64,000 nt of DNA from NCBI RefSeq assembly GCF_014884995.1, contig NZ_JABMII010000006.1, positions 155,367 to 219,366 on the forward strand. The letters run 5' to 3'. The notes under the pieces are model-generated. The model saw nothing but the letters and a program-made list of their open reading frames with translations, was not told where the DNA came from and ran no database searches. Position numbers and translations under genes: made by a program. The stretch is from Spirabiliibacterium pneumoniae. GTDB taxonomy: Bacteria; Pseudomonadota; Gammaproteobacteria; Enterobacterales; Pasteurellaceae. The first letter of the stretch is position 1. Every line of letters begins with the position of its first letter. Shown one piece after another: positions 37,702-48,346 of the stretch.

Positions 37702-38958
37702 TTACTTGTATTGTAACTTAGGTGGCTCGTTGTCTTCGATCACCGCTTTGTCGATGATTACCTTCTCAAGGTTTTCGATCGACGGCAAGTCATACATCGT
37801 ATCAAGCAACACGGCTTCTAGAATAGAACGCAGTCCACGCGCGCCCGTTTTGCGTGCTAAGGCCTTTTTCGCCATGGCTCGCAATGCGTCATCGCTAAAC
37901 TCAAGTGCCACATTTTCCAAACCAAAAAGCGCTTGATATTGCTTAGTGAGCGCATTTTTCGGCTCGGTGAGAATTTTCACCAGCGCTTCTTCATCCAGCT
38001 CAGTCAGCGAGGCCACCACTGGCAAGCGTCCGATAAACTCTGGGATCAAACCAAATTTGGTGAGATCTTCAGGTTCGACTTTTTGCAGCAATTTGCTAAC
38101 ATCTTCTTTCTCTTTTTTGCCTTTCACCTCGGCACCAAAGCCAATGCCTGTGTGGACGTTTTCACGCTGGGCGACAATTTTATCCAAGCCCACAAACGCA
38201 CCGCCACAGATAAACAGGATTTTCGAGGTGTCCACTTGCAAAAACTCTTGTTGTGGGTGCTTACGCCCACCTTGTGGTGGCACAGAGGCCACAGTGCCTT
38301 CAATTAGCTTGAGCAGCGCTTGTTGTACGCCTTCACCAGAGACATCACGCGTAATCGACGGATTTTCAGACTTGCGAGTGATTTTATCGATCTCATCAAT
38401 GTAGATAATTCCACGCTCCGCTTGCTCGGGCTTGTAATCACAGCGTTGCAGCAGCTTTTGAATGATGTTTTCCACATCTTCGCCGACATAGCCCGCCTCA
38501 GTCAATGTGGTGGCATCCGCCATCGCAAATGGCACATTGAGCATGCGCGCCATCGTTTCCGCCAGCAAGGTTTTACCGCTACCCGTTGGCCCAATCAACA
38601 AAATGTTACTTTTACCCAGCTCAACATCACCTTTGACTTCATTACGCAAGCGTTTGTAGTGGTTATATACCGCCACCGCTAGCACTTTTTTGGCGTGGTC
38701 TTGACCGATGACATAGTCATCGAGGTGTTGGCGGATTTCATGCGGCGTTGGCAATTTTTGATTGGCGAAATCGTCTTTCGCTGGCGCTTCAACCGCACTT
38801 TCATCGTTGCCATCACCCGACATCAAATCATGGCACAAGTCGATACATTCATCACAAATATAGCCGTCAATGCCTGAAATTAAGCGTTCCACTTCGTGTT
38901 CATCTTTGCCGCAAAACGAACAACGACGCACTTGGGATTTGTCTTTATCATCTGCCAT
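37702..38958 (-). CDS. clpX: ClpX, ATPase of the ClpXP protease
   Basis: A 418-residue AAA+ unfoldase. The N-terminal zinc domain has CSFC and CDEC (Cys14/17 and 36/39 approximately). Walker A is GPTGSGKT, Walker [11 protein letters not shown], and [15 protein letters not shown] is in the small domain. It selects and unfolds proteins for ClpP. It begins two bases after clpP stops, giving the usual tig-clpP-clpX order. Confidence 0.97.
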   Translation of the reverse strand: MADDKDKSQVRRCSFCGKDEHEVERLISGIDGYICDECIDLCHDLMSGDGNDESAVEAPAKDDFANQKLPTPHEIRQHLDDYVIGQDHAKKVLAVAVYNHYKRLRNEVKGDVELGKSNILLIGPTGSGKTLLAETMARMLNVPFAMADATTLTEAGYVGEDVENIIQKLLQRCDYKPEQAERGIIYIDEIDKITRKSENPSITRDVSGEGVQQALLKLIEGTVASVPPQGGRKHPQQEFLQVDTSKILFICGGAFVGLDKIVAQRENVHTGIGFGAEVKGKKEKEDVSKLLQKVEPEDLTKFGLIPEFIGRLPVVASLTELDEEALVKILTEPKNALTKQYQALFGLENVALEFSDDALRAMAKKALARKTGARGLRSILEAVLLDTMYDLPSIENLEKVIIDKAVIEDNEPPKLQYK

Positions 38959-38960
38959 AA

Positions 38961-39560
38961 TTATTCACTCACTGCTTCGTTGCGAGAGGTCAACACATCA
39001 TCAATCAAGCCATATTCTTTGGCTTGTTGCGCCGACATAAAGTTGTCGCGATCGGTGTCTTTTTCCACTTGTTCTAACGGCTTACCACTGTGATGGGCAA
39101 TGCGCTCGTTTAAGGTTTTACGAATTTTCAAAATCTCTTGTGCGTGAATTTGAATGTCACTGGCTTGCCCGCGATAACCGCCGAGTGGCTGGTGGATCAT
39201 CACTCGCGCGTGTGGCAGTGCAAAGCGTTTGCCTGCGGCACCACCAGCAAGCAAAAATGCGCCCATAGAGCAAGCCTGTCCCACGCACAGCGTGCTAACA
39301 TCAGGCTTAATAAATTGCATGGTATCGTAAATGGCTAAGCCCGCGGTGACTACACCACCTGGTGAATTGATGTAAAGGTGAATATCCTTTTCAGGATCCA
39401 CTGATTCTAAATACAACAGCTGGGCGACAATCAAATTCGCCATATTATCTTCCACTTCACCACTTAAAAACACAATACGTTCTTTTAACAAGCGGGAATA
39501 AATGTCGTAAGAGCGTTCACCGCGGGAGGTTTGATCGACCACCATTGGAACTAATGCCAT
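38961..39560 (-). CDS. clpP: ClpP protease subunit
   Basis: A 199-residue serine peptidase, slightly longer than the mature E. coli protein, consistent with a short propeptide. The catalytic Ser is in [11 protein letters not shown], His in [10 protein letters not shown] and Asp in [27 protein letters not shown] and [14 protein letters not shown] are also conserved. It forms two heptameric rings capped by ClpX. It lies between tig and clpX. Confidence 0.97.
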   Translation of the reverse strand: MALVPMVVDQTSRGERSYDIYSRLLKERIVFLSGEVEDNMANLIVAQLLYLESVDPEKDIHLYINSPGGVVTAGLAIYDTMQFIKPDVSTLCVGQACSMGAFLLAGGAAGKRFALPHARVMIHQPLGGYRGQASDIQIHAQEILKIRKTLNERIAHHSGKPLEQVEKDTDRDNFMSAQQAKEYGLIDDVLTSRNEAVSE

Positions 39561-39654
39561 AAAATCCTCTTTTCGTCTCTTGATTAGTGGGGCTTATTTT
39601 AGCTTAAATTGGGAGAAAAATCCCAAAAACCGCACTTTTTTGCACCATAAACAA

Positions 39655-39679
39655 AAAGTGCGGTCACAGACCGCACTTT
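39655..39679 (-). terminator. tig terminator from paired uptake signals
   Basis: AAAGTGCGGTC and GACCGCACTTT flank 3 bases; the A-run on the left gives Us on the reverse strand. A third uptake signal at about 39630 can pair with the same left arm, so two alternative hairpins are possible. Confidence 0.65.
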
Positions 39680-39695
39680 AATTACCGTTAACGCC

Positions 39696-40994
39696 TTAGG
39701 CTTGTGGGTTCATGATCTCATCAAAGGTGGCGGCTTTATCACTCACTTGTGCTTTTTCTAACACTTTTTCCACCGCTTGCTCTTCAAGCACCACATTGCG
39801 GATGTTGTTGAGCAATTCTTTGTTTGAGTTGTAGTATTCCACCACTTCTTTTGGTTGTTCGTAAGCGGCTGCAATGTCTTGAATCATCGCTTTCACGCGT
39901 GCTTCATCGGCTTTCAATTCATTACTTGAAATCACCGCACCGAGCAACAAGCCCACTTGCACACGGCGTTTGGCTTGTTCTTCAAAAATTTCGCGTGGCA
40001 ATTGGAAATCTTTTGGGGCTTGGCCGCCAAAACGTTCCATCGCTTGTTTTGCCAACACATCAATTTCTTGCTCAACCGCCGATTTTGGCACATCGATTTC
40101 ATTTTGCGCTAATAAGCCATCAATCACTTGATTTTTGACTTGTGTCATCACCGCATTTTTCAGCTCGCGCTCCATGTTTTTCTTAATTTCGGCACGCAAG
40201 TCAGCCACGGTTTTGGTATTCGGGCCAAATTTTTGCACGAATTCATCAGTCACTTCAGGCAATTCCATCTCTTCAACTTTTTTCAAATTGATTTCAAATT
40301 TAGCCGCTTTGCCTTTAAGATTTTCTGCGTGGTATTCTTCTGGGAAGGTCACATCAATCGTGAATTTTTCACCTGCTTTGTGACCAACGATGCCGTCTTC
40401 AAAGCCTGGAATCATGCGGCCTTGCCCCATTAATAAAACATAATCTTGCGCTTTGCCACCTTCAAAGGCTTCGCCATCTACGCTGCCGTCAAAATCGATA
40501 GTAACGCGATCGTCAGCTTTAGCAGCGCCGTCGATAGTTTTCCATGTAGCTTGTTGTTTACGCAACACGTTGACCATATTGTCAATGTCGGCTTCGGTGA
40601 CGTCAACAACAGGTTTTTCCACTTTAATCTCTTCTAAACCTTTTAACTCCACTTCTGGATACACTTCAACGCGCGCTTTGAACACGAAATCTTTGCCAAG
40701 TTCATATTGCTCAGGCTCAAACGTTGGGCGGCCTGCAAAGTTGATTTTGTCTTGCATCACGGCATCGAAGAAACTTTTTTGCATTAAATCGTTCAACACA
40801 TCTTGACGAACAGACGCACCGAAACGTTGTTCTAAAATCGCTGGTGGGATTTTACCTTTGCGAAAACCGTCAATGCGGGCATTTTTTGCCACACGTTTCA
40901 TTTCTTCACGCACTGCCGCATCAATGTCGGCTGCAGGCACAGTAATTGTGATAAGGCGCTCAAGACCTTGTGTTGATTCTACAGAAGATTGCAT
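39696..40994 (-). CDS. tig: Trigger factor
   Basis: A 432-residue ribosome-bound chaperone and prolyl isomerase. The ribosome-binding signature GFRKGKIP is at about residues 43-50, the FKBP-like domain at about 150-245 ([19 protein letters not shown]), and the C-terminal helical arms follow. Length equals the E. coli protein. It is upstream of clpP-clpX, with a terminator between, as in many gammaproteobacteria. Confidence 0.96.
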   Translation of the reverse strand: MQSSVESTQGLERLITITVPAADIDAAVREEMKRVAKNARIDGFRKGKIPPAILEQRFGASVRQDVLNDLMQKSFFDAVMQDKINFAGRPTFEPEQYELGKDFVFKARVEVYPEVELKGLEEIKVEKPVVDVTEADIDNMVNVLRKQQATWKTIDGAAKADDRVTIDFDGSVDGEAFEGGKAQDYVLLMGQGRMIPGFEDGIVGHKAGEKFTIDVTFPEEYHAENLKGKAAKFEINLKKVEEMELPEVTDEFVQKFGPNTKTVADLRAEIKKNMERELKNAVMTQVKNQVIDGLLAQNEIDVPKSAVEQEIDVLAKQAMERFGGQAPKDFQLPREIFEEQAKRRVQVGLLLGAVISSNELKADEARVKAMIQDIAAAYEQPKEVVEYYNSNKELLNNIRNVVLEEQAVEKVLEKAQVSDKAATFDEIMNPQA

Positions 40995-41171
40995 TTTTTA
41001 CCTCAAAATTCAGATGATCTCGGCGTCACAAAACTTATCGACAAACACCGAATGAATAAAATAGACGCTAGATTATACCGATTGAAACGAATTTCGTCGA
41101 GATGTAAACAGCGAAAAGCGGATATTTGTTTACTATTTAAACAAAAAAGCAAAGTGCGGTCGCAAAAAGTG

Positions 41172-41198
41172 AAAAGCCTAGACCACAGCTAGGCTTTT
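41172..41198 (-). terminator. Terminator after the BON-LysM gene
   Basis: AAAAGCCTAG and CTAGGCTTTT form a 10-base stem with a 7-base loop and end in T on the reverse strand, 14 bases past the stop codon at 41213. Confidence 0.8.
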
Positions 41199-41212
41199 AC
41201 GCAGGGAGAAAA

Positions 41213-41659
41213 TTACAACCCTTTTGGCAGGCGGATTTTTTGCCCTGGGAAGATTTTATCCGCGTCTTTGATCACCTCTTTGTTGGCATCAACAATGGCG
41301 GTGTACTTTGCACCGTTGCCATAAGTACGCTCAGCAATTTTCCACAACGTGTCACCTTTTTGGATGATGTAAAACGCATCCTCTGAGTCTTCGACTTTTT
41401 CGCCACTGGCAACGGTTACCCCGTCGGCTTCTACTTTAGTAATGCCTGCAATATTGCCCGCCATCAAAATTGCTTTTTCAAGTGCGGTTGCATCTTTAGC
41501 TTGGCCTTCAATTTTCGCCACGCCATTTTCAACAGTTACATTGACGTTTTCTACACCAGGGTTGTCTTCACTGATGTGCTCTGTCACTGCTTTAGAAGCG
41601 TCTTCTTCTTTACTGAAGAGTTTTTTACCGATGTCACTAACAAAATCAAATAGTCCCAT
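41213..41659 (-). CDS. kbp: BON and LysM domain protein (Kbp/YgaU-like)
   Basis: A 148-residue protein starting MGLFDFVSDIGKKLF, with a BON domain (about 25-88, NVTVENGVAKIEGQAKDATA) and a C-terminal LysM (about 95-147, YIIQKGDTLWKIAERTYGNG, then IFPGQKIRLP). E. coli Kbp (YgaU, 149 residues) has the same layout and binds potassium. No signal peptide is visible, as in E. coli. It is monocistronic with a good terminator. Confidence 0.9.
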   Translation of the reverse strand: MGLFDFVSDIGKKLFSKEEDASKAVTEHISEDNPGVENVNVTVENGVAKIEGQAKDATALEKAILMAGNIAGITKVEADGVTVASGEKVEDSEDAFYIIQKGDTLWKIAERTYGNGAKYTAIVDANKEVIKDADKIFPGQKIRLPKGL

Positions 41660-41730
41660 TTTTTTATCCTTAGCTAAAAGCGTTAAAAGTTCGTGTTATT
41701 AATACCGCACTTTGAAGGTTAAATCAATCA

Positions 41731-42582
41731 TTACACCGAAAATGGATAGGCAATTGGCCCATGGGATTGATACCCCTCCACCTTAAAATCTGCCATCGTG
41801 ACCCACGTTTCTAAATCCTGTAATGTTTTTATCTCTGGGTTAATGATCAGTTTTGGCAAGGGGAATGGCTCACGTTTAAGTTGTACATCACGCATTAATT
41901 CCAGTTGATCTTCGTAAATATGCGCATTGATAATTTTATGATATGCCTTGCCTGCTTTATGCCCCGTGATCTGCGCCATTAACGCTAAAAACACGTAAAC
42001 TTGAATTTGATTAAAATTCAACCCTAATGGCACATCACAAGAACGCTGATAACTGGTTAAATAAAGTGTGTCGCCAAGTAACGAGAAGGTATGCGTATGC
42101 ATACACGGGCGCAGGCAACCCAGCTCACTTTCACCTGGGTTATAAAAGGTAATGATTTCGCCACGGTCGTCAATGCCTTGGCGCAAGTGTTCCACCACTT
42201 TGGCAAGCTGGTCAACGCATTCGCCGTTAGGCTTACGCCAGCGACGCCCTTGCACGCCATAAACACGCCCCATATCATCTTCCCCTTTACGGTGAGGGCT
42301 TTGCAACCAATCAGGGTTAAGATTTGCGTTCGCATCCCAGGTTTTTGTGCCCAGTGCACGGAAGTCCGCTGCGTTGTCATAGCCACGAATATAGCCTAAA
42401 AACTCCGCAATCGCCGCTTTCCAATAGCTTTTACGCGTGGTAATCAGTGGGAACTGCCCGCCACCCACATCATATTCTAAATCCGCATTAATCACCGTCA
42501 AACAACGCTTGCCTGTCCGTCGATTTTCCACCCACTGCCCGTGGTCGATAATCCGTTGGCATAAGTCAAGATATTGTCGCAT
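41731..42582 (-). CDS. thyA: Thymidylate synthase
   Basis: A 283-residue folate-dependent enzyme making dTMP from d[35 protein letters not shown] and [20 protein letters not shown] mark the folate and dUMP sites. The nucleophile Cys is in [15 protein letters not shown], where the common PCHxxxQF is replaced by PCMHTHTF. This deviates from E. coli but, as I recall, is shared by H. influenzae ThyA. It lies 8 bases after lgt at the end of rppH-tauE-lgt-thyA. Confidence 0.94.
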   Translation of the reverse strand: MRQYLDLCQRIIDHGQWVENRRTGKRCLTVINADLEYDVGGGQFPLITTRKSYWKAAIAEFLGYIRGYDNAADFRALGTKTWDANANLNPDWLQSPHRKGEDDMGRVYGVQGRRWRKPNGECVDQLAKVVEHLRQGIDDRGEIITFYNPGESELGCLRPCMHTHTFSLLGDTLYLTSYQRSCDVPLGLNFNQIQVYVFLALMAQITGHKAGKAYHKIINAHIYEDQLELMRDVQLKREPFPLPKLIINPEIKTLQDLETWVTMADFKVEGYQSHGPIAYPFSV

Positions 42583-42590
42583 AGCCCCTC

Positions 42591-43391
42591 CTAAACCGCA
42601 CTTTTACGTTGTTTATACGCCACCAGCATAATGGCTGCGCCAATGATGATCATTGGTAGAGAGAGAATTTGCCCCATGGAGACACTTTGGCCGAAGAAAA
42701 GGCCGAGTTGGGCGTCGGGTTCGCGGAAAAATTCCACCACAAAGCGGAAGATGCCATAACAGAGCAAAAATAGGCCCGCCACCGAACCCTGTGGACGTGG
42801 CTTTTTGATAAACAGATTTAAGATGATAAACAACACCACGCCTTCTAAAAAAGCTTCGTAGAGCTGTGATGGATGGCGTGGCAAATAACCACCTGATGGG
42901 AATAATACCGCCCACGGCACATCAGTCACTCGCCCCCAGAGTTCGTCGTTAATAAAGTTCCCAATTCGCCCAGCACCTAAGCCAAATGGGATAAGCGGTG
43001 CGACAAAATCAGCGGTGGCCCAAAAGTGGCGATGTTGCCATTTGGCGGTGAGCCACATGGCAATAATCACCCCTAACAAGCCACCGTGGAATGACATTCC
43101 CCCCTCCCACACACGGAAAAGGTAGAGCGGGTCTTGCAAGAAAAAGTCAAAATGATAAAACAATACGTAGCCAATTCGCCCACCTAAAAACACGCCTAAA
43201 AAGCCGTTGAACAGCAAATTATCGACTTGATCGACCGTCCAGCCACTATTGGGCTTTTTAGCACGGTGTACGGCGAGTGTGCGAGCAAAAATAAAACCAA
43301 TTAAATACATCAAGCCATACCAACGCAATCCAATGGGTCCAAACTCAAAAATCACAGGATCAAAGTTTGGAAAGGCGATATATGAATTCAT
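42591..43391 (-). CDS. lgt: Prolipoprotein diacylglyceryl transferase
   Basis: A 266-residue inner membrane enzyme adding diacylglycerol from phosphatidylglycerol to the lipobox Cys. Seven hydrophobic segments are visible. [19 protein letters not shown] and [17 protein letters not shown] are the conserved blocks. I choose ATG 43391 ([10 protein letters not shown]) with AAGGATAG upstream rather than the longer frame. It works before LspA, also in this window. It sits between tauE and thyA. Confidence 0.95.
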   Translation of the reverse strand: MNSYIAFPNFDPVIFEFGPIGLRWYGLMYLIGFIFARTLAVHRAKKPNSGWTVDQVDNLLFNGFLGVFLGGRIGYVLFYHFDFFLQDPLYLFRVWEGGMSFHGGLLGVIIAMWLTAKWQHRHFWATADFVAPLIPFGLGAGRIGNFINDELWGRVTDVPWAVLFPSGGYLPRHPSQLYEAFLEGVVLFIILNLFIKKPRPQGSVAGLFLLCYGIFRFVVEFFREPDAQLGLFFGQSVSMGQILSLPMIIIGAAIMLVAYKQRKSAV

Positions 43392-43407
43392 AACTATCCT
43401 TATTAGT

Positions 43408-44199
43408 TTAGTGCAGTAAAATTTTAGCAACTACAACCAGCAACAGCACAGCAAAAGCCTTTTTCAGTGTTGCCACCGGCAGCGTACTGGCAAGATTAGC
43501 GCCAATTTTTGTGGTCATAAATGACGTGAGCGTCAGTAAAATGACGGCTGGTAAATAGACATAGCCAATGGAATAGCCAGGCATCATAGGTTGATTCCAA
43601 CCACTGATCATAAAACTGAGCATCGCTGACATACTTAAAAAGATCCCGCATGTTGAAGAGGTGCCGATGGCGCGTTTCATCTCAAGCCCGCGTGCGTTTA
43701 AAAACGGCACAATAAAGCTACCACCCGCAATGCCTGCAAAGCTAGAGAGTACGCCAATCACACTGCCGCCAATCAGGCACGATTTCGGCGTGAGCGGTTT
43801 ATTGGCAGGCGCGTGTTTGATGGATAAAATCATTTTAAGCGCCAAATAAAGTACCATCAGCGCAAATAGTTTGCTGGTAATAGCTTTGGGCAAATAAGCC
43901 ACAAACTGCCCTGCAATAAAAATCGAAACCACCAGTGCAGGAATCATATACTTGGCTGCCGCCATGTCCACATTACCAAGACGATAGTGCCGTAGTGCGG
44001 AGGCAAAAGACGTCATCATAATAGAGGCAAAGGTCGTCCCAAGCGCCACATTCATCAATTGCGCATCAGGCACGCCAACTAAAGGCATAATATAAAGCAT
44101 AACAGGTACAATAATCGTACCACCACCGATACCAAACAAGCCAGAGAAAAAGCCCGCCACGGCGCCAGTTAACAAACAGACGATAATGACTGTTATCAC
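43408..44199 (-). CDS. TauE/SafE-family membrane transporter
   Basis: A 263-residue protein with about eight membrane segments and two repeated halves: [19 protein letters not shown] near the N-terminus and [19 protein letters not shown] in the middle. Both carry the glycine-rich turn typical of the TauE/SafE family (formerly DUF81). Relatives export sulfite or organosulfonates; the substrate here is unknown. It overlaps rppH by four bases and is followed 16 bases on by lgt. In E. coli ptsP occupies this position. Confidence 0.88.
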   Translation of the reverse strand: MITVIIVCLLTGAVAGFFSGLFGIGGGTIIVPVMLYIMPLVGVPDAQLMNVALGTTFASIMMTSFASALRHYRLGNVDMAAAKYMIPALVVSIFIAGQFVAYLPKAITSKLFALMVLYLALKMILSIKHAPANKPLTPKSCLIGGSVIGVLSSFAGIAGGSFIVPFLNARGLEMKRAIGTSSTCGIFLSMSAMLSFMISGWNQPMMPGYSIGYVYLPAVILLTLTSFMTTKIGANLASTLPVATLKKAFAVLLLVVVAKILLH

Positions 44200-44816
44200 T
44201 TATCCCCCCTTGGATTACGCTCATTTTCACGCTGAAATGAGCTAGGCACTTTATCCTCACCACGCCAGCGACGTGGGCGCTTTTTGTAATTTTTAGGCTT
44301 GCGCACCGCACTTTGCACCGCGCCTGTGGCCTGTTGCTGGGCATAAGCCATCACAGTGGGAGCGAACTCTTTCATCACTTTACGATACACATCCCGCTTA
44401 AACGCAATAACTTGACGCACAGGATACCAATAGCTCACCCAGCGCCAACCATCAAATTCAGGATGTTTCGTGGCGTTTAAATCAATTTTACTCTCCGCAC
44501 AAATTAAGCGCAGCAAGAACCAACGCTGCTTTTGCCCAATGCACACTGGATTAGTATCAGGGCGAATCAGCCGCTTAGGCAGCTTGTAGCGCAGCCAGCC
44601 TTTGGATACGGCTAAAATTTGCACATCATTGGAAGAAAGCCCCACTTCTTCGAAAAGCTCACGAAACATTGCCTGCTCAGGCGTTTCGCCCTCATTGATA
44701 CCACCTTGCGGGAATTGCCACGAGTTTTGCCCAAAGCGTTTGGCCCATAGCGCCTGTCCTTGGGCATTACAAATAATAATGCCTACGTTCGGTCGATATC
44801 CATCGAAATCGATCAC
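44196..44816 (-). CDS. rppH: RNA pyrophosphohydrolase
   Basis: A 206-residue Nudix enzyme that removes pyrophosphate from mRNA 5' ends and so starts decay. The Nudix box is in [20 protein letters not shown] followed by VGL, with SWQFPQ before it and [18 protein letters not shown] after. I choose GTG at 44816 (reading [12 protein letters not shown]) because AGGGA lies just upstream and homologues start there; TTG at 44834 is the longer option. The C-terminal 50 residues are basic. It leads rppH-tauE-lgt-thyA. Confidence 0.93.
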   Translation of the reverse strand: MIDFDGYRPNVGIIICNAQGQALWAKRFGQNSWQFPQGGINEGETPEQAMFRELFEEVGLSSNDVQILAVSKGWLRYKLPKRLIRPDTNPVCIGQKQRWFLLRLICAESKIDLNATKHPEFDGWRWVSYWYPVRQVIAFKRDVYRKVMKEFAPTVMAYAQQQATGAVQSAVRKPKNYKKRPRRWRGEDKVPSSFQRENERNPRGDK

Positions 44817-44923
44817 GGTTATCCCTTTTTTCAATTCGTTTATAGCGCGATTGTTTCATATTCTGCTTGTGCTGACAACCAATTCGACGCCTGTGACAAA
44901 ACGAAAGTGTGGTTTTGCGCGCC

Positions 44924-45220
44924 TGTCCACAATTTTTGTGGATAACTGTGTGCGCAATCGGTTTAACAACTGTGAACCTTTATCCCGTCTATTGGTCTAA
45001 ATGCAGTAGTGGTGGGCTTTGCCTGCCAAAGTGCGGTTGTGCATTTTGGCAGGGTAAAATTTAACCATAGGTGAATTTGCCCACTATTTTGCACAGAATT
45101 TGAGATAAAAATGCACCACCACGATCATTAAACGATCCAGTAAACAATCGTGACTGGCTTATCCCCTTTTTTTGTGGATAACATTGTGCGTGAGTAGTTG
45201 AGCAACTGTTTATAGCGCTA
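44924..45220. repeat. Two DnaA-box repeats in the rppH-mutH gap
   Basis: Two perfect R-type boxes, TGTGGATAA, lie at 44937-44945 and 45173-45181 in the same orientation. Each is embedded in a longer imperfect direct repeat (TTTTTGTGGATAAC, then TGTGCG and CAACTGT), and each has a facing partial box on its left (TGTCCACAA, TTATCCCC). The whole 44817-45384 gap of about 570 bases has no gene I can support. Confidence 0.6.
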
Positions 45221-45322
45221 AAAAATCCTAACCGCACTTTTTATTTTCAATTTAAATCAGAGAGATAAAAAGTTATTAAAGATGGAAGTCAAAGTGCGGT
45301 CATACTGATGAAATATCGCGCA

Positions 45323-45355
45323 TTTTACCTCACGGGGTGTCATTGATATAATGAC
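45323..45355 (+). promoter_or_regulatory. Predicted mutH promoter with small palindrome
   Basis: A perfect -10 TATAAT (45347-45352) with an 18-base spacer to a weak -35 TTTTAC (45323-45328). The -10 lies inside GTCATT-GATAT-AATGAC (45339-45355), a 6-base-arm palindrome that may be an operator or chance. Confidence 0.45.
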
Positions 45356-45384
45356 GACCATGCTAATACAATGTGATCCTGTTT

Positions 45385-46056
45385 ATGGTAACCAAAGCGC
45401 CTGAAACTCAAACAGCCTTGCTCTCTCGTGCGCAGATGCTAGCAGGCCTAACATTAAGTGAGATCGCGGCAATGCACGATGTTGCCGTGCCTGCGGATTT
45501 GCGCCGCCATAAAGGTTGGGTGGGCACGCTATTGGAAATGGCACTGGGTGCCGACGCTGGATCGAAAGCGCAGCCCGACTTCGTAGCCCTTGGGATCGAG
45601 CTAAAAACCATCCCCGTGGATGGACAAAATCAGCCCTTAGAAACAACGTTTGTGAGTCTCGCGCCGCTGACAGATAACACAGGCGTGTTGTGGGAAACGA
45701 GCCATGTGCGACAAAAATTGCAAAAAGTGCTGTGGATTCCCGTTGAGGGTGAACGCCATATTCCACTGGGACAACGTCGTGTGGGCATGCCGATTTTATG
45801 GCAGCCCAGTGCCGAGCAAGAACAACAATTGGCACGAGATTGGGAAGAATTAATGGAAATGATTGTGCTGGGTGATTATGGCAAAATTAATGCTCGCGTA
45901 GGGGAAGTGCTCCAGCTGCGGCCGAAAGGTGCCAATAGCCGTGAACGCACGCGCGGTTTTGATGTAAAAGGAAATTCAATTCAAACCCTTCCACTGGGCT
46001 TTTATTTACGTAAAATTTTCACTCAAAAAATTCTACAGGATTTTCTCAATCGTTAA
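45385..46056 (+). CDS. mutH: DNA mismatch repair endonuclease MutH
   Basis: A 223-residue endonuclease that nicks the unmethylated strand at hemimethylated GATC sites. The catalytic D-x6-E-x-K pattern is in [14 protein letters not shown], and [18 protein letters not shown] and [10 protein letters not shown] are family blocks. ATG at 45385 is preferred; GTG at 45373 is in frame and cannot be excluded. It is divergent from rppH, as in E. coli. Its stop overlaps a candidate CpxR site. Confidence 0.93.
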   Translation: MVTKAPETQTALLSRAQMLAGLTLSEIAAMHDVAVPADLRRHKGWVGTLLEMALGADAGSKAQPDFVALGIELKTIPVDGQNQPLETTFVSLAPLTDNTGVLWETSHVRQKLQKVLWIPVEGERHIPLGQRRVGMPILWQPSAEQEQQLARDWEELMEMIVLGDYGKINARVGEVLQLRPKGANSRERTRGFDVKGNSIQTLPLGFYLRKIFTQKILQDFLNR

Positions 46057-46067
46057 AGTGTAGTAAG
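46053..46067 (+). promoter_or_regulatory. Candidate CpxR box upstream of cpxR
   Basis: TTAAA-GTGTA-GTAAG matches 8 of 10 bases of the CpxR tandem GTAAA-N5-GTAAA. It overlaps the mutH stop codon and lies 52 bases before cpxR. A palindrome, GTAGTAA-GA-TTACTAC (46060-46075), overlaps it. Autoregulation of cpxRA is known in enteric bacteria. Confidence 0.4.
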
Positions 46068-46118
46068 ATTACTACTTAGTGTGCGACGCTAATGTATTAA
46101 CAAATAAGGAAATTAGCA

Positions 46119-46835
46119 ATGGCAAAGAAAATTTTACTGGTCGATGACGATATTGAATTGACAGAACTTCTCTCAGAAGTGCTGCAACTTGAAGGGTTCG
46201 AGGTGGAAACAGTGTATAACGGTTTGCAGGCACTCGATGCCCTTAATGCCACCCATGATTTGATTTTACTGGACATTATGATGCCTGAACTCAACGGCAT
46301 TGAAACGCTCAAGCGCATCCGTCAACATTACACTACACCGATCATTATGCTCACCGCTCGTGGCGATGACATTGATCGCGTGTTAGGTCTAGAACTTGGA
46401 TCCGATGACTACATTGCTAAGCCGTTTAATGATCGCGAGTTGGTCGCACGCATTAAGGCGATTTTGCGTCGCACCGCAAATGCTAATGATGAAGCCAGTG
46501 AAAAATCCCATATTGATATTGACGAACATACACAAGTTGAATTTGCTGGGGTTACACTCTACCCTGGTCGCCAACAAGCGATGTATGGCAACCAAGATTT
46601 GGATTTGACAGGGACTGAATTTGCCTTGCTTTATACCTTAATCAAACATCAGGGCAAGATTTTGTCCCGAGAGTTGCTCAGCCTTGAGATTTTAGGCAAG
46701 CGTTTAGCCCCATTTGACCGCTCGATTGACATGCATGTATCGAACCTGCGTAAAAAATTACCTGAACGCAGTGACGATCTACCATGGGTGAAAACCTTGC
46801 GTGGGCGGGGTTATCTGCTAGTAACCGAAAGCTAA
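46119..46835 (+). CDS. cpxR: Response regulator CpxR
   Basis: A 238-residue OmpR-type regulator of the envelope stress response. The receiver domain has LLVDDDIEL, the phosphoacceptor Asp in LILLDIMMPELNG and Lys in DDYIAKPFNDRELVAR. The winged-helix domain has DLTGTEFALLYTLIKHQGKI, LGKRLAPFDRSIDMHVSNLR and TLRGRGYLLV, closely resembling E. coli CpxR. It precedes cpxA by 19 bases. Confidence 0.94.
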   Translation: MAKKILLVDDDIELTELLSEVLQLEGFEVETVYNGLQALDALNATHDLILLDIMMPELNGIETLKRIRQHYTTPIIMLTARGDDIDRVLGLELGSDDYIAKPFNDRELVARIKAILRRTANANDEASEKSHIDIDEHTQVEFAGVTLYPGRQQAMYGNQDLDLTGTEFALLYTLIKHQGKILSRELLSLEILGKRLAPFDRSIDMHVSNLRKKLPERSDDLPWVKTLRGRGYLLVTES

Positions 46836-46854
46836 TTTCACAAAAGGTGCTGTT

Positions 46855-48288
46855 ATGGGGTGGCGGTTTTATCCAACGATAAACTCTATCAATTTTAAAA
46901 TCTTCTCCCTATTTTGGCTGATTTGGTTCTCTTTCTTTGCGTTAATGGGCATCGCCTTTTTTATCCCTAACATGGATGCCCGTAACCTTAACGCCCTTTC
47001 CGAAGAAGATATTCATTTTTACCAAACCAAAGTGATCCGCCTCTCAACAGACAACACCTTACACGATCTGCAATATTTTGATCCTAATGCACCCGATACG
47101 GGGGCAAACAAAGATAAAGAAGACAAAAAGCAGACTTTCCATGTCGCTTTGGTCAATCCGAATAATTATGACGATGTGCTCGGCGCACCGAGTCAAGAAC
47201 AAGCCAGCGCATTATTTCAATTTGTACGGGAATCCGCTGACCCGCTATCCCCTAAAAAACGTCGTTTTTCTAATCTTGATGTGGTTGGTCCTTTTGTATC
47301 ATCGTACCCATTTACCGATGCTGAGCCGTATTTGCTCTATTTTATTGAAACGGTCAACCCACAGCGGGAATTTGTTAACTTTATCTTTGATCACCCACTG
47401 GTGATGCTCTCATTGCTGATGGTCACCTCAACACCGTTGCTGATTTTGCTGATTTTTAGCCTCACGCGCCCAATTAAACGCCTGCGCAATGCCGCCAATG
47501 ACATCAGTAACGGGCATTTGCAAGTGATGCCAGAATTGGAAAAATCGGGTCCGCAAGAACTGCGCGAGGTGGGCAAAAGTTTTAACCAAATGATAAGCTC
47601 TGTGGATAACGTTATCCATTCACAGCAACGCCTGCTTTCCGACATTTCACATGAACTGCGCACGCCACTTACTCGTTTACAGCTCGCTACCTCTTTGCTT
47701 CGTCGCCGTAATGGTGAAACTAGCGAAGTGACTCGCATTGAAACGGAAATTGAGCGGATGGATAAAATGATCGCGCAGTTGCTGCAGATGTCGCGCCATT
47801 ACTTCAAAATTGAAATCAACCGCACCACCTTCCCAATCATTGATATTTGGGAAAACGTGGTCGAAGACGCCTATTTTGAAAGCCAAGAACGCAACATTAT
47901 TTTTGTCTTCTCGCAATTTGTCCAGCGCCCTGAAAAACTCTTTATGCTCGGCAACAGCGAAGTGCTCGCACGTGCGCTGGAAAATGTGATCCGCAATGCG
48001 TTTAAATATGCGAGCGGCGAGGTACATTTAACTACTACACAATTACATGGATCAAAGCTGGAAATCTTAGTTGATGACAACGGCAAAGGCGTGCCTGATA
48101 GTGAATATGAACGGATCTTTAAACCGTTTTATCGTACTGATGAAGCGCGTGCACGCACCACAGGTGGAACAGGGCTGGGCTTGTCGATTGTAGCTAATGC
48201 CATTGAACAGCACGGCGGCAGTGTAAAAGCGAGCAAAAGCCCGCTCGGTGGTCTACGCATTCAGATTATCCTGCCCATTAAAAGCTAA
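46855..48288 (+). CDS. cpxA: Sensor histidine kinase CpxA
   Basis: A 477-residue sensor with two membrane segments (about 15-37 and 180-200) around a periplasmic domain, then a HAMP linker, the phosphorylated His in LLSDISHELRTPLTRLQLA, and a HATPase domain with NVIRNAFKYA, VDDNGKGVPD and GTGLGLSIVANAIEQHGG. It phosphorylates or dephosphorylates CpxR according to envelope stress. I recall that some Pasteurellaceae such as H. influenzae lack cpxA; here the pair is complete. No cpxP is adjacent. Confidence 0.93.
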   Translation: MGWRFYPTINSINFKIFSLFWLIWFSFFALMGIAFFIPNMDARNLNALSEEDIHFYQTKVIRLSTDNTLHDLQYFDPNAPDTGANKDKEDKKQTFHVALVNPNNYDDVLGAPSQEQASALFQFVRESADPLSPKKRRFSNLDVVGPFVSSYPFTDAEPYLLYFIETVNPQREFVNFIFDHPLVMLSLLMVTSTPLLILLIFSLTRPIKRLRNAANDISNGHLQVMPELEKSGPQELREVGKSFNQMISSVDNVIHSQQRLLSDISHELRTPLTRLQLATSLLRRRNGETSEVTRIETEIERMDKMIAQLLQMSRHYFKIEINRTTFPIIDIWENVVEDAYFESQERNIIFVFSQFVQRPEKLFMLGNSEVLARALENVIRNAFKYASGEVHLTTTQLHGSKLEILVDDNGKGVPDSEYERIFKPFYRTDEARARTTGGTGLGLSIVANAIEQHGGSVKASKSPLGGLRIQIILPIKS

Positions 48289-48305
48289 AATTCAGAGATA
48301 AAAAA

Positions 48306-48329
48306 ACCGCACTTTTATCAAAGTGCGGT
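48306..48329. terminator. Bidirectional terminator between cpxA and fbaA
   Basis: ACCGCACTTT and AAAGTGCGGT flank TATC, with an A-run on the left. The convergent cpxA and fbaA end 17 bases to each side. Confidence 0.7.
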
Positions 48330-48346
48330 CGAACTTTATCAATTAA

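Noticed and set aside
40995..41170. Gap upstream of tig checked for RNA genes
   Set aside because: No tRNA-like cloverleaf or conserved small RNA was seen; only a single uptake signal.
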